Origin: Roseiarcus sp963805295
GTDB lineage: Bacteria > Pseudomonadota > Alphaproteobacteria > Rhizobiales > Beijerinckiaceae
Assembly: GCA_963805295.1 (NCBI GenBank)
Contig: CAWDTW010000111.1
Span: 1 to 64,000, forward strand
Direction of reading: 5' to 3'
Length of the DNA: 64,000 nucleotides
Part shown: positions 45,041-56,469 of the stretch, one piece after another
Numbering within the stretch: position 1 is the stretch's first letter
Layout of the letters: every line of letters starts with the position of its first letter
Notes under the pieces: generated by a model
What the model saw: only the letters and a program-made list of their open reading frames with translations
The model's database searches: none
Told to the model about the DNA's origin: nothing
Position numbers and translations under genes: made by a program

Positions 45041-46469
45041 GGGGTTGTCCCGAGGAATGTTGAAAAGGGAGGAGCGGCGTTGCTCGCCTTGAGCCTTTAG
45101 GCTCGGGGTGCTGATTCCACGAAAGGAAAGCAACGCCATGAAGAAGCATACCACGTCGACCGCAATTCCCACCTATGCGTTGAAGGCCGAGGCGCTGGCG
45201 AGCATGTCGGCGAGCTTTGAACGCTTTTGCCTTGCCGCCGGGCTCGAGACGTTGAGCGAGATGCTGGAGCAGGATGCGACAGCGGCCTGTGGCGAGCGCC
45301 ACGAGCGGGGTGAGCGGCGCCAGGCGCACCGCTGGGGGCGGACCAAAGGCAAGATCGGCTTTCACGGTGGCAAGGTCGAGATCGAGCGCCCACGGGTTCG
45401 CGGGCTCGACGGGGCCGAGCGCGTACTGCCGAGTTGGGAGAACGCCGTCAGCGAAGACTGGCTCGGCAAATGGGCGATGAACCAGATGCTGATCAACGTC
45501 TCGACGCGGCGTTTCAAGCGTTCGGTCCGGTTGCCCGAGGGAGACGTTCCGGCGTCCGACGGAGCGGGGCTGTCGAAGTCGGCGACCTCCCGCCGCTTCG
45601 TGGCGTTGTCGGCGGCGCGCATGAAGGCGTGGATGGAAACCAGGCTTGACGACCTCGATCTGCTGGCGATCCAGATCGACGGCATTCACATGGACGAGGA
45701 TATGCTCCTCGTCGCGGCGATTGGCGTCGACGCGAACGGCGACAAACATCCGCTCGGCCTCGTCGAGGGCGCGACCGAAAACGCGACGACGGTGCAGGCG
45801 CTCATCGACAATCTCGTCGAGCGTGGACTCGATCCAACCGTGCGACGGCTGTTCATCATCGATGGCGCGAAGGCGCTGTCCAAGGCGATCCGCCGCACCT
45901 TTGGACGCGATACGGCGATCCAGCGTTGCCAAATTCACAAGGCGCGCAACATTCTGGAGCGGCTGCCCAAATCGATGCATGCTTCGGTGCGGCGGGTCCT
46001 GAGGCAAGCCTGGGAAATGGATGACGCCGAAAAGGCCGAAACGCTCATTCGCAATCTCGCCCGCCGTCTCGAACCGGACTGGAACGGCGTTTCCGCTTCG
46101 ATCCTGGAAGGGATCGACGAGATGCTCACTGTCACGAGGCTCGGCCTCCCTCGCGAACTGCGCCGCTCGCTCGCCTGCACCAACATCATCGAGAATGTCA
46201 TGGGCACGGTGCGCAGGGTCTGCCGCAACGTCAAATATTGGCGCTCGCCCTCGATGGCCCTGCGATGGGGCGCCGCCGCCATGCAGGAAGCTGTCAAGGG
46301 CTTCCGTCGATTGAAGGCATACAAGCATCTGCCGGCTCTTCGCGCTGCTCTTGCAAAGCAAGGCCAACAGCCGTCTTCCGACGGGGCGCTTGTTCAAATC
46401 GCCAAGGCTGCCTAAATCTCAATGCGCAACGACCGCTTCGAGAATTTCAACAGACAGCGGGACATCCCC
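45041..46469 (+). mobile_element. IS256-family insertion sequence, complete
   Basis: A 1429-bp element whose ends are GGGGTTGTCCCG (left) and GGGGATGTCCCG (right, read inward from 46469), flanked by the 8-bp direct repeat CGATGACG at 45033-45040 and 46470-46477, the usual IS256 duplication length. Further similarity of the ends (TGTTGAAA) extends inward. It lies at the 5' end of the HAD phosphatase gene, separating it from the second sulfatase gene. Confidence 0.92.
45138..46415 (+). CDS. IS256-family (mutator-type) transposase
   Basis: A 425-residue DDE transposase with an intact frame. The N-terminal part runs FERFCLAAGLETLSEMLEQD. The catalytic region has LLAIQIDGIHMDEDMLLVAA (first Asp near 180), FIIDGAKALSKAIRRTFG (second Asp near 245), the family signature QRCQIHKARNILERLPKSMH and, near the C-terminus, CTNIIENVMGTVRRVCRNVK (Glu near 355). 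ATG 45138 has GAAAGGAAAG upstream. The gene is probably functional. Confidence 0.94.
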   Translation: MKKHTTSTAIPTYALKAEALASMSASFERFCLAAGLETLSEMLEQDATAACGERHERGERRQAHRWGRTKGKIGFHGGKVEIERPRVRGLDGAERVLPSWENAVSEDWLGKWAMNQMLINVSTRRFKRSVRLPEGDVPASDGAGLSKSATSRRFVALSAARMKAWMETRLDDLDLLAIQIDGIHMDEDMLLVAAIGVDANGDKHPLGLVEGATENATTVQALIDNLVERGLDPTVRRLFIIDGAKALSKAIRRTFGRDTAIQRCQIHKARNILERLPKSMHASVRRVLRQAWEMDDAEKAETLIRNLARRLEPDWNGVSASILEGIDEMLTVTRLGLPRELRRSLACTNIIENVMGTVRRVCRNVKYWRSPSMALRWGAAAMQEAVKGFRRLKAYKHLPALRAALAKQGQQPSSDGALVQIAKAA

Positions 46470-46525
46470 CGATGACGCTCCTATTGAGTTCTCAAGCTAT
46501 TGGGAAAAGGCCTTGTCTTCCAAAG

Positions 46526-46549
46526 CGGGCGACCCCTGCGGGCCGCCCG
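46526..46549 (-). terminator. Hairpin downstream of the second sulfatase gene
   Basis: On the minus strand CGGGCG (46549-46544) pairs with CGCCCG (46531-46526) about 30 bp after the sulfatase stop. The loop is 12 nt and the following bases are CTTTGG rather than a full T tract. Confidence 0.45.
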
Positions 46550-46578
46550 TTTCGTCTGGTCGGGCTCGCCTCGCGAGG

Positions 46579-48327
46579 TCAGTCGCCGACGCCCGCAGCT
46601 GGCGGATTATTATGCAGCCGCTCCTGCGCGTGGATCTCCTCCATGACCTGAGACAGGTTGTAGGAGGCCGGCGCCTGGAGAGGCGGGAACTTTTCGTAGG
46701 TCTCCAGGTGATCGAGCGCCAGCTTCTGGCCGATCGGCAGCAGGTTCCAGTCGTAGAGGTAGGCCGTGGACGGCGAAGTCAAGGCGCCGCCGAACCCGCT
46801 GAAGCTCTTGGCGCTGTCGGTCTGCTCGAACGGATCGCGCTTGATATTGGTCAGCAAGGTGAAGTGATACGGGATCAGCGGCTCCAGCCAACCTTTGGCG
46901 CCGGCCTTGGACCCGTAGTACATAAACTTCCAATTCTTCCAGCGGACGGCAGCGAGCTGCGCGCCCGAATAGTAGAAGAAGAAGTCGCGCGCGGACTTGT
47001 CGGTCTTGCCCGATATGAAATCGGCCTGGTTGACGCCGTCCAGCGTGGTCTTGACGATGCCCGGGTACGTCCCCGCCTCGATCTGCTTCTTCAGGGCGTC
47101 ACCCTTCGGGCCGCCGGCGAGCTCGGCAAAGCTCGGCAACCAGTCGAGCGCGGCGAATATCTGGTTGGCCACCGTGCCCGGCTTGATGTGGCCCGGCCAG
47201 CGGATCACCATCGGCGCGCGGTAGCCGCCTTCCCACAACTCGCCCTTCTGGCCCTTGAACGGCGTAATGCCGCCATCGGGGAAGGTCATCGTCTCGGCGC
47301 CGTTGTCGGTGGTGAAGACGACGATCGTGTTGTCGAGCTGGCCCATGTCTTCCAGTTTCTTCAGGACGTAGCCGATGTTGTCGTCCATCTGCTTCATGCC
47401 GGCTTCGTTGGCCCCCCAGTCCTTGCCGCCCTTGACGCCGATCATGTCGAGATACTTCTGCGGCAGCATGGTCGTCACATGCATGCGCGCCGGGTTGTAC
47501 CAGACGTAGAACGGCTTGCCGGTCTTCTTGGGGTCGTTGCGGTCGAGGAAGTCGATCACGTGAGTTGAAATTTCCTCATCGACCGTTTCCGACCGCTTCA
47601 GGGTCAGCGGTCCCTCGTCCTTGCACTCCTGGTTCGCCATCGTGCCGTCGGAAGAATGACACCAGATCACGGGGCGGGGTGGCGTGAGGCACACCACATT
47701 GCCTTTGAGATCAACTGCGCCGGGGACCGGGGCCAACCCTTTGACCGGCGTGTTGGCGCACGGCGCCACGACGGCGCCCACGTCCATATGGTCCGGGTTG
47801 GAGTAGATGTCGGGGAAGCTCACGCCCTCCATCGCGTCGAGGTGGTAGAGATAGCCCCAGTATTCCTGGAAACCGTGCGCGGTCGGCAGGGAGAAGTCCT
47901 TGTCGCCCAGATGGTTCTTGCCGAACTCGCCGGTCGTGTAGCCGAGGTCGTGCAGGAATACAGCGAGCGCCCGGCGTTCCCGGAAGCAGCGCCGTCGGGC
48001 TGCCGGGGAGTTGCGGCGGGATCAGCCCGACGCGAAGCGGATACATGCCGGTCGCGAACGCCGTGCGCCCGGAGGTGCAGCTCTGCATGGCGTAATAGTC
48101 GGTGAACTTCGCCCCTTCGCGGCCGATGCGATCGATGTTGGCGTCTCTCCGACCATCAGGCCTTCGTGATAGATGCTCGGCTGCATGTAGCCGATGTCGT
48201 CGCCCATGATGAACATGATGTTCGGTTTCGATGCCTGCGCCATCGCGCTCGTCGCCGGCAGCGCCGACGCCGTCGCCAGCGCGGCGAGCGCCGCTCCGGC
48301 CGTTAGGGTTGTTCGCCACAAACTCAT
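46579..48327 (-). pseudogene. Arylsulfatase (second, CTSGR motif), two frameshifts
   Basis: The ~583-codon gene has a Sec signal (TLTAGAALAALATASALPAT then AMA), the metal site NIMFIMGDDIGYMQPSIYHE, and the formylglycine motif CTSGRTAFATG. Frames change near 48138 (one C missing; expected GETPNIDRIGREGAKFTDYY) and near 47967 (one G extra; expected GTPALAVFLHDLGYTTGEFG). The remainder is VWYNPARMHVTTMLPQKYLD, FTTDNGAETMTFPDGG (second metal site) and ends HNNPPAAGVGD. ATG 48327 follows GGAGGG. The Cys-Thr-Ser-Gly-Arg order has Ser where most sulfatases have Pro or Ala. It probably headed the operon that continues at 45.0 kb before the IS256 entered. Confidence 0.9.
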
Positions 48328-48617
48328 TGATCCCTCCAGTGTCATTGCCCGTTGATAAGGATGCCCTCGAACCTTTCCCGACGCATCGCCTCCGGCGTCA
48401 GCCCGCTCGAGGGCGCCGATGCATCCTCGTCTTCGCGCGCATTCCTCTGCCGCGGCGACGACGTCTGCCGAAACGTCAGCGAAAGACTATGGTCAGTCAC
48501 GCCGCCGGGTCATTAGCGCGCGAGCGCAAAATTTGTCCGAAGTTAGCGCTGACCTGTGTCATAAGGTCGTAAGCGTTAAAGGGGGACGCGGCAATAGGCG
48601 CCAAATCGGTCCACAGC

Positions 48618-49640
48618 ATGCCGAAGGTTGCGACCATAAACGTGCGAAATTTCCGCGCGCTGGCCGAAGTGATGCGAACGTTCGGCGCGGACCCGGCCGA
48701 AGTTCTCGAAAGCGCCGGTCTCGCCCCCGATCTGTTTGACAGCCTCGAAAGAACAATCCTCTACACCGATCTGGACCGGCTGGTGTCCGTGGCGATGCGC
48801 GCGACCGGTTGCCGCGACCTGGGGCTTCACGTCGGCGTCCTGCAAGGCATCGATGCGGCCGGACTGGTCGGGCTGGTGTCGATGAACTCCGCGACCGTGC
48901 GCGAGGCGCTGGGCGCCATTATCGCGGGCCTGAAGACGACCGACAGCGGCGGCGCGGTCGGGCTCGACGTTCGCCATGACATAGCGAACTTGGGCTATTC
49001 AGTGGTCATCGACGGCGTCAAGAATGTGGAACAATTCTGCGACGCCTCCGTGGCGATCCTCGTCAACGCGATGCGCCAATTCTGCGGCGCGGATTGGCGA
49101 CCGGATCGCGTCTATCTGATGAACAAGCCGCCGCAGGATCCTGAACGGTTCGCACAGTTTTTTGGAGCGCCGATCGAGTACCGGGCGCCGGCGTCGAAGA
49201 TGACATTCAATAGCGCTGTGCTGGACTGGCCGGTCAAGGTTCACGACCCTGCTTATCGGGAGATTCTAACCCCAATCCTGGAAAAGGCGATCGAGTCGGC
49301 AAGAGGCGATTTCATATTCGCGGTGAAATCGGTTCTGAAATCCCATGCTGGCGAAACGCCCCTGACCCGCGGCGAGGTCAGCGGGGCTTTGGGGGTCAGC
49401 GTCCACATCCTCAGCCGGCGCCTGAAGTCGGCCGGGGTCACGTTCACCGATCTTGCGGAGCAGCTGAAGATCGAGCGCGCGCAAAGCATGCTGCTCAAAG
49501 GTAAACGGATCCGCGAGATATCGTCCGACCTCGGCTTCGCCGACGTGAGCTCCTTCACCAGAGCTTTCAAAAAACGCGCGGGCCAATCGCCCAAGCAGTG
49601 GCGAGAAATGCGAACGACTGGACGGCGCGATAGCGTTTAG
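48618..49640 (+). CDS. AraC-family transcriptional regulator
   Basis: A complete 340-residue regulator. The N-terminal arabinose-binding-like domain (about residues 20-210, from FRALAEVMRTFGADPAEVLE) is followed by a double helix-turn-helix: LTRGEVSGALGVSVHILSRR and KRIREISSDLGFADVSSFTR with the C-terminal AFKKRAGQSPKQWRE signature. It is divergent from the second sulfatase gene across about 290 bp, the standard position for a local activator, so it probably controls the sulfatase run. The frame is intact. Confidence 0.93.
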   Translation: MPKVATINVRNFRALAEVMRTFGADPAEVLESAGLAPDLFDSLERTILYTDLDRLVSVAMRATGCRDLGLHVGVLQGIDAAGLVGLVSMNSATVREALGAIIAGLKTTDSGGAVGLDVRHDIANLGYSVVIDGVKNVEQFCDASVAILVNAMRQFCGADWRPDRVYLMNKPPQDPERFAQFFGAPIEYRAPASKMTFNSAVLDWPVKVHDPAYREILTPILEKAIESARGDFIFAVKSVLKSHAGETPLTRGEVSGALGVSVHILSRRLKSAGVTFTDLAEQLKIERAQSMLLKGKRIREISSDLGFADVSSFTRAFKKRAGQSPKQWREMRTTGRRDSV

Positions 49641-49656
49641 CGATCCAACCCGGAGA

Positions 49657-50055
49657 ATGCGGGCCCTGCATAAGTCGGGGGCTACGTCTCCTGTCCCCCC
49701 CCCCGACACACGCGGCGTCGCAGCCGAATTCGGGGCGATGAAGGCGTACAACCTGGTGAAGGCGCACTTCAATACCGACAAGTCGACGCTGTCGTTTGAA
49801 AGGGCATGCGGTGAATTCTTGGGCATGGGTCCGAAGCGCTATCTCTGGCTGCGACGCATGCATCTTGCCCGCCGCGCGCTTGTCGAGACCAATTCCTCCG
49901 AAGCGACGGTCGCCGAGGTCGCGCTCGCGCACGGCTTCTGGGAGCTCGGGCGCTTCGCGGTCAGGTACCGGGATATATTCGGTGAATCCCCGTCCGCGAC
50001 TTTGCGAGAGCCCAAGCGTGATCCATCGACGCGTCCGAACCCGCTCGCATTGTAG
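49657..50055 (+). pseudogene. AraC-type helix-turn-helix fragment
   Basis: From about 49738 the frame encodes only the DNA-binding half of an AraC protein: FERACGEFLGMGPKRYLWLR then RMHLARRALVETNSSEATVA and EVALAHGFWELGRFAVRYRD-IFGESPSATLRE. The effector domain and its start are missing and the upstream bases (a C10 run near 49695-49704) give no conserved sequence. It is a different AraC subfamily from the adjacent complete regulator, so not a simple duplication. Confidence 0.75.
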
Positions 50056-50185
50056 CGAGTGCGGGCTGCCTATTTACGCGTAGTTTTTGTTTTTATCGTT
50101 GAACCCGCCCGTCAAAGCCGCATTTTCGCGGCGACGCTAAACCGGGTCGCAAGCCCATGAAATCATTGGAGGCCGCCGCTAAATC

Positions 50186-50208
50186 GGCGCTAAAGCGGCG
50201 ATAGCGCC
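50186..50208 (-). terminator. Hairpin downstream of the deaminase gene
   Basis: GGCGCTA (50186-50192) and TAGCGCC (50202-50208) form a perfect 7-bp stem, about 20 bp after the deaminase stop on the minus strand. Overlapping GCGCC repeats may give alternative stems. There is no T tract. Confidence 0.4.
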
Positions 50209-50226
50209 GGGATCGGCGCCGGGCCG

Positions 50227-50725
50227 CTACCCTCTCGCCGTCCAGAAATCGGCCTGCAGCGCCGCCGCCTCGTCCTCGAGCAGCGGGCCGACGACCTCGG
50301 TCGGGCGCTGGCCGGCGCTGAAGACGATCTTGCACGGCAGGTCGAGGGTCGGGTTCTCCTCGTGCGCGCCGGTCTGGGCTTTCAGCGCCTTCTCGGTCTG
50401 GCCGTAGACGACCCGGCCGATTCCCGCCCAGTAGATCGCGCCGGCGCACATCGCGCAGGGCTCGGCCGAGGTGTAGAGGGTGCAGCGGGCCAGGAACTCA
50501 AGATCATAGGCGCGCGCGGCGCGCGAGGCGAGCAGGCGCTCGGCGTGGGCGGTGCGGTCGCGCCCCTCGCTGGAATAGCCGTTGCCCTGCTCCATCAAGA
50601 GATTTCCGTCGGCGTCCGCGAGCACCGAGCCGAACGGGTGGTCGCCCGCCCTCGCGCGAGCGTCTGGCGACGTCGAAGGCCCGGCGCAGCAGCGCCTCGT
50701 CGTAAGGGCGAAGGGAAGAGCTCAT
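50227..50725 (-). pseudogene. Zinc-dependent nucleoside/guanine deaminase-like protein, one frameshift
   Basis: The ~166-codon protein belongs to the cytidine-deaminase-like superfamily. It starts MSSSLRPYDEALLRRAFDVA and, past one extra G near 50645 (expected EGGDHPFGSVLADADGN), contains the catalytic HAERLLASRAARAY (His-Ala-Glu) and the zinc ligands in SAEPCAMCAGAIYWAGIGRV, ending ADFWTARG. Relatives deaminate guanine or other purines. It is divergent from a nucleoside-type ABC uptake system, supporting a purine-salvage role. ATG 50725 is the chosen start. Confidence 0.85.
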
Positions 50726-51044
50726 GCGGGTCTCCGTCGAGGGCGACGATCGATAGCACGAAACGACCGTCGAATTTGGCGCGGCGCCGCTTGCGCGATG
50801 CGCGAGCGGCTCGGACTGGTCCGACCGCCGGCGCCGTTCGTGGGCGGACCCGCCGCATCGCGCCAATTCATTTGACAGCGGGCCCCGCCGCGTTACGGTC
50901 CGCAAGGGTCCGAACGACAGTTGCGGGCGAGAAGGCTCGCCTCCGGCGCTCCGGAGAAGGGCGAGGCGGATCGGCGCGGTTTTTGCGTAACGCCCGTTCG
51001 GGCAGGTCGCGACGGCTGACGGCAGGGGAGCGAGGGTAAGCGAG
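50726..51044. other. Divergent promoter region, deaminase and nucleoside transporter
   Basis: No gene is visible. The region must carry the promoters for the leftward deaminase gene and the rightward transporter operon; no clear operator dyad was found. Confidence 0.4.
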
Positions 51045-52614
51045 GTGAAGGCTGAGGCTCCCCCGCGACTGGAGCTGGTCGGCGTCAGCAAGTCGTTCCC
51101 CGGCGTGCGCGCCAACGACAACGTCCAACCTCAACGTCAAGCCCGGCGAGATCCACGCGCTCCTCGGCGAGAACGGCGCCGGCAAGTCGACCCTCGTCAA
51201 GATGATCTACGGCATCCTCGCGCCGGACGAGGGGCAGATCATGTTCGACGGGTCGCCGGTCCGCATCTCCAATCCGCGCGCCGCGCGCCGCCTCGGCATC
51301 GGCATGGTGTTCCAGCATTTCTCGCTGTTCGAGGCGATGACGGTGCTGGAGAACATCGCGCTCGGCCTCGACTCGCGCCTCTCCCAGCGCGAGCTGCTCG
51401 CCGAGTTCAACAAGGTGCTCGAGGCCTATCACCTCAAGCTCGATCCGCGCCGGATCGTCTCGACGCTCAGCGTCGGCGAGCGCCAGCGAATCGAGATCGT
51501 GCGCGCGCTCCTGCTCAATCCGCGCCTGCTCATCATGGACGAGCCGACCTCGGTGCTGACGCCGCAGGAGGTCGAGCAATTGTTCGAGACGCTGAAGCAC
51601 CTGGCCTCGAGCGGCTGCTCGATCCTCTACATCTCCCACAAGCTGCACGAGATCGTGGCGCTCTGCGACACGGCGACGATCCTGCGCGGCGGCAAGGTGG
51701 TGGCGACCTGCGATCCGAGGCGCGAGACGTCGCGCTCGATGGCCGAAATGATGATCGGCGCCAATCTGAAGGAGATCGCCAAGCCGGCGGACCGCGTCTT
51801 CGGCCCGCCCAAGCTCGAGGCGCAGGGCCTCAGCCTGCCGAAGCCGACCGAATTCGGCGTCGCGCTCAAGGATGTCGCGCTCTTCGGTGCGCGCGGGCGA
51901 GATCTTCGGCGTCGCGGGCGTCGCCGGCAACGGCCAGAACGAGCTTCTTTCCGCGTTGAGCGGCGAAACGCTCGCGCCGAGCGCCGAGGCGATCATCCTC
52001 GCGGGCGAGGCGGTCGGCGCGGCTCGGCGTCACCGAGCGGCGCAACCTCGGCCTCTGCGCCGTGCCCGAGGAGCGCAACGGCCACGCCGCGGTCAGCGAG
52101 TTCTCGCTCACCGACAACGCCTCGCTGACCGGGCGCGACCGGATGGAGCTCGTCCGCTTCGGCCTCATCGACCCGGGCAAGGCGACCAACTACGCCGCCG
52201 AGGTGATCGGCGCCTTCACCGTCAAGGCGACGGGGCCGGGAGCGCTCGCAGGCTCGCTCTCGGGCGGCAACCTGCAGAAATTCATCATGGGGCGCGAGAT
52301 CCTGCAGCGGCCCGGAGGCGCTGGTCGTCTGCCAGCCGACCTGGGGGGTCGACGCGGGCGCGGCGGCCGCCATCCATCAGGCGATCGTCGATCTCGCGGC
52401 GCGCGGCTCGGCGGTGCTCGTCATCTCGCAGGACCTCGACGAGCTCCTGACCCTCTGCGACACGCTCGCGGTCATCAATCTGGGCAGGCTGTCGAAGCCG
52501 ATGAAGGTCGGCGAGGCGTCGATCGAGGAGATCGGGCTGCTGATGGGCGGCGTGCACGGCGATCCGTCGGCGACGGTCGAAATGACGGAGCATCTGCATG
52601 CGCATCCGATTTGA
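51045..52614 (+). pseudogene. Nucleoside-type ABC transporter ATPase (double cassette), four frameshifts
   Basis: The ~523-codon gene encodes a RbsA-like protein with two ATP-binding cassettes, as in BMP-linked nucleoside uptake systems. Cassette 1 has LLGENGAGKSTLVKMIYGIL, the Q-loop GMVFQHFSLFEAMTVLENIA, LSVGERQRIEIVRALL and LLIMDEPTSVLTP. Cassette 2 has VAGVAGNGQNELLSALSGE, PEERNGHAAVSEFSL and LSGGNLQKFIMGREIL. One-base insertions lie near 51124 (GTCCAAC), 51886 (CTCTTCGG), 52023 (GCGGCTC) and 52313 (GGCCCGG), each a doubled base. GTG 51045 is the start, and the end overlaps the permease gene by 17 bp. Confidence 0.9.
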
Positions 52615-53697
52615 GAAGCGCCTGACGCCGAGCCGCTTCATGCTGGTGGCGACGCCGATCGCCTCGGTGCTGCTGACGATGCTGCTCGGCGCGGTCATCT
52701 TCGAGCTGATCGGCTTCGACGGGCCGCACGCGATCTACGAGACCTTCATCACCCCGATCGTCGCCTCCTACAAATGGCAGGACGTCCTGACCAAGGCCGC
52801 GCCGCTGATCATCATCGCGCTCGGGCTTTCGCTCGGCAATCAGGCCAAGATCTGGAACATCGGCGCCGAGGGCCAGTACATCATCGGCGCGCTGACCGGC
52901 GCGGGCGTCGCCTTCGTCCTGCCGAACGCGCAAGGCTTCTGGATCATCCCGCTGATGATCGCGGCCGGCATTTTCGGCGGCATGGTCTGGGCGGCGATCC
53001 CGGCGTTGCTCAAGACGCGCTTCCGCGTCTCGGAGGTGCTTTCGAGCCTGATGCTCGTCTATGTCGCGCTGCAGGTGCTGAACTATCTGATCGGCGGCCC
53101 GTGGAAGGACCCGAACGGCCACAATTTCCCGCAGACGCCGCCGTTCACCCCGGCCCAGCTGCTGCCGAACGTCATTCCGGGAACGGTCATTCCGCCGGGC
53201 TTCGTCGTCGCCATCGTTCTGACGCTCGTCTTCTGGCTCCTGACGTCGCGCTCGGTCTACGGCTTTTCGGTGCGCACCGTCGGCGCCGCGCCGAGCGCGG
53301 CCCGGTACGGCGGTTTCGACGCCTCGCGCACCGTGTGGTCGACGCTGATGATCAGCGGCGGCATGGCGGGCCTCGCCGGCATCCTCGAAGCGATGAGCCA
53401 GCTCGGCCAGATCAATCTCGGCTTCCCGTCGGGCTACGGCTTCACCGCGATCATCGTCTCGTTCCTCGGCCGCTTCATCCGATCGGCGTCTTCCTCGCCG
53501 GCCTCATCCTCGCGGTCACCTATGTCGGCGGGCAGGTGGCGCAGACGGTGGTGCACGTGCCGAAAGCGACGGCCGGCATCTTTCAGGCGACGATGCTGTT
53601 CTTCATCCTGGCGAGCGACATTCTGGTCCGCTACCGCGTGCGGGTCATCCGCGATGCGCCGCGCGCGAAGCCGGCGACTGCGGGAGCGTCGGCGTGA
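52598..53697 (+). pseudogene. Nucleoside-type ABC transporter permease 1, one frameshift
   Basis: A ~366-codon BPD_transp_2 permease. It starts MRIRFEKRLTPSRFMLVATP, has about nine membrane segments, and carries IIIALGLSLGNQAKIWNIGA EGQ and SGGMAGLAGILEAMSQLGQI, both typical of YufP-like permeases. Near 53470 one base is missing: SFLGR should continue LHPIGVFLAGLILAVTYVGG, found in the neighbouring frame through to the stop at 53695-53697. It overlaps the next permease by four bases (GTGA), a sign of coupled translation. Confidence 0.88.
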
Positions 53698-54636
53698 GCC
53701 TCGCGTTCATCATCGACGCGCTCGTCACCGTGGTCGGCGTCACCACGCCGATCCTGCTCGCCGCGACCGGCGAGCTCGTCGTCGAAAAGAGCGGCGTCCT
53801 CAATCTCGGCGTCGAAGGCATGATGCTGATCGGCGCCGTCACCGGCTTCGCCGTCGCCTTCAATTTCGGCCCGGACCTCGGCGACTGGGCGCCGTGGGTC
53901 GCGTGGTCGCCGCCGCGCTCGCCGGCGCCGGCCTCCTCGATGCTGTTCGCCGTGCTGGCGCTGACGCTCGGCTCCAATCAGGTGGCGACCGGCCTCGCGC
54001 TGACGATCTTCGGCATCGGCCTCTCCTCGCTGATCGGCGCCGGCTATGTCGGCATGACCGTGCCGTCGTTCGACACGTTCTTTCCCGACTGGCTCGCCGG
54101 CGATCCCTTCTGGCGGGTCTTCTTCGGCTACAGCCCGCTCGTCTATTTCGCGCTCGTCATGGTGTTCGCGGTCGGCTGGTTCCTCAACCGCACGCGCGCC
54201 GGGCTGGTGCTGCGCGCCGTCGGCGAGAACGACATTTCCGCCCATTCGATCGGCTATCCGGTGATCGCGATCCGCTACGCGGCGATCGCCTTCGGCGGCG
54301 CGCTCGCAGGGATCGCCGGCTCCTATTTCTCGATGGTGATCACGCCGATGTGGGCCGAGCAGATGACGGCGGGGCGCGGCTGGATCGCGCTGGCGCTGGT
54401 CGTGTTCTCCGGCTGGCGCGCCGGGCGGCTGCTCGCTCGGCGCGTATTTCTTCGGCATTCTGATGACGCTCGAGCTCTACGCCAAGGCGTCGGGCTTCTC
54501 GTTCCTGCCGTCGCAATTCTGGGCCGCGATGCCCTACATCATGGCGGTCGTCGTGCTCGCCGTCATATCGGCCCGCGGCGTCGCGGGCAGCGAGGCGCCG
54601 GCCTGCCTCGGCCGGCCCTTCATGCCGAACAGTTGA
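53694..54636 (+). pseudogene. Nucleoside-type ABC transporter permease 2, frameshifts
   Basis: A ~314-codon BPD_transp_2 permease of the YufQ type. It opens with the GTG at 53694, SLAFIIDALVTVVGVTTPIL, followed by TGELVVEKSGVLNLGVEGMM, the hallmark of these permeases, and YFALVMVFAVGWFLNRTRAG, RAVGENDISAHSIGYPV. Two compensating one-base changes scramble about 14 residues near 53897-53940 (VVAAALAGAGLL is in the next frame). Another extra base near 54432 precedes GAYFFGILMTLELYAKASGF. The last residues are GRPFMPNS, and the BMP gene begins 29 bp later. Confidence 0.87.
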
Positions 54637-54665
54637 GAACGCATGTCACGAACAAGGAGAACGAG

Positions 54666-55745
<1,080 letters not shown>

Positions 55746-56469
55746 TCCGCACTGCAGAGACTTCCACATTGCGTTGCTGGGTTTTCCGTCTTCCCGAGGC
55801 CGGCGATGCTGACGCCGCGGCGAGGTGACGGCCCTTTGCAGGTCTTCCGGGGCATTGCCTGAGGCAAAGGCGCCCCGGAACGAAGTCCGTGGGCGACGCA
55901 CGGCTCCCGCATGGGCCGCCTCGGGAGTTACGGGCGACTCGCTTTGGCCTGTCCGCTGCGGATCGAAGACAGGTCGCGGGCTTGCGGATCGACGTGCAAG
56001 GCGGGGCGCCATTTTCGGGCGCGAATCGAGCCTTTCCAAAGACTTGCGGCGCCATTTCCGGGCGACTCGCGTTCGGGCGTCCCCCCGCTGATCGCTTCCA
56101 GATCGCGTGGGCGATCGAGCGCGAGCGTCCACGACTGGCCGGGCGCCGGCACGGCGCCGGGTCGGCTGTCCCTGAAAATTCGCCGCCGTCGCGGTTTCCG
56201 TCCTGGCCCGCCCGCCAAGACTGCGCGGATTGACCCGCGACCGAATGCTGTCAATGCCTTCAGCGCCACGCTCTGCAATTTGCCCCAGCTCCATCGCCTC
56301 GTCGCGCAGGCCCGCGATTCCGGCCAGCGGCCGGGCGGCCGACGAAACTGCGATCATAGCACGGCCCTCCATTTTGGCCAAGAAATTGTTCTCGTTATGT
56401 TCGCATGGGAGGCGAACCGCGAGCGGCTTGGCCGGCGAGAGAACCGCGATGGTGAACCCGCCGGCCGCC
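55746..56469. other. No recognisable gene between BMP gene and ATPase tail
   Basis: Several long GC-driven frames exist on both strands (up to 355 codons on the minus strand, overlapping the BMP gene), but none shows a motif or natural composition. I see no terminator with a T tract, repeat or RNA gene. Confidence 0.4.

Noticed and set aside
44181..46397. 738-codon open frame on the minus strand across the IS256 transposase and HAD gene
   Set aside because: It is antisense to a convincing IS256 transposase and only its last part overlaps the HAD gene, in the wrong frame. No domain was seen.
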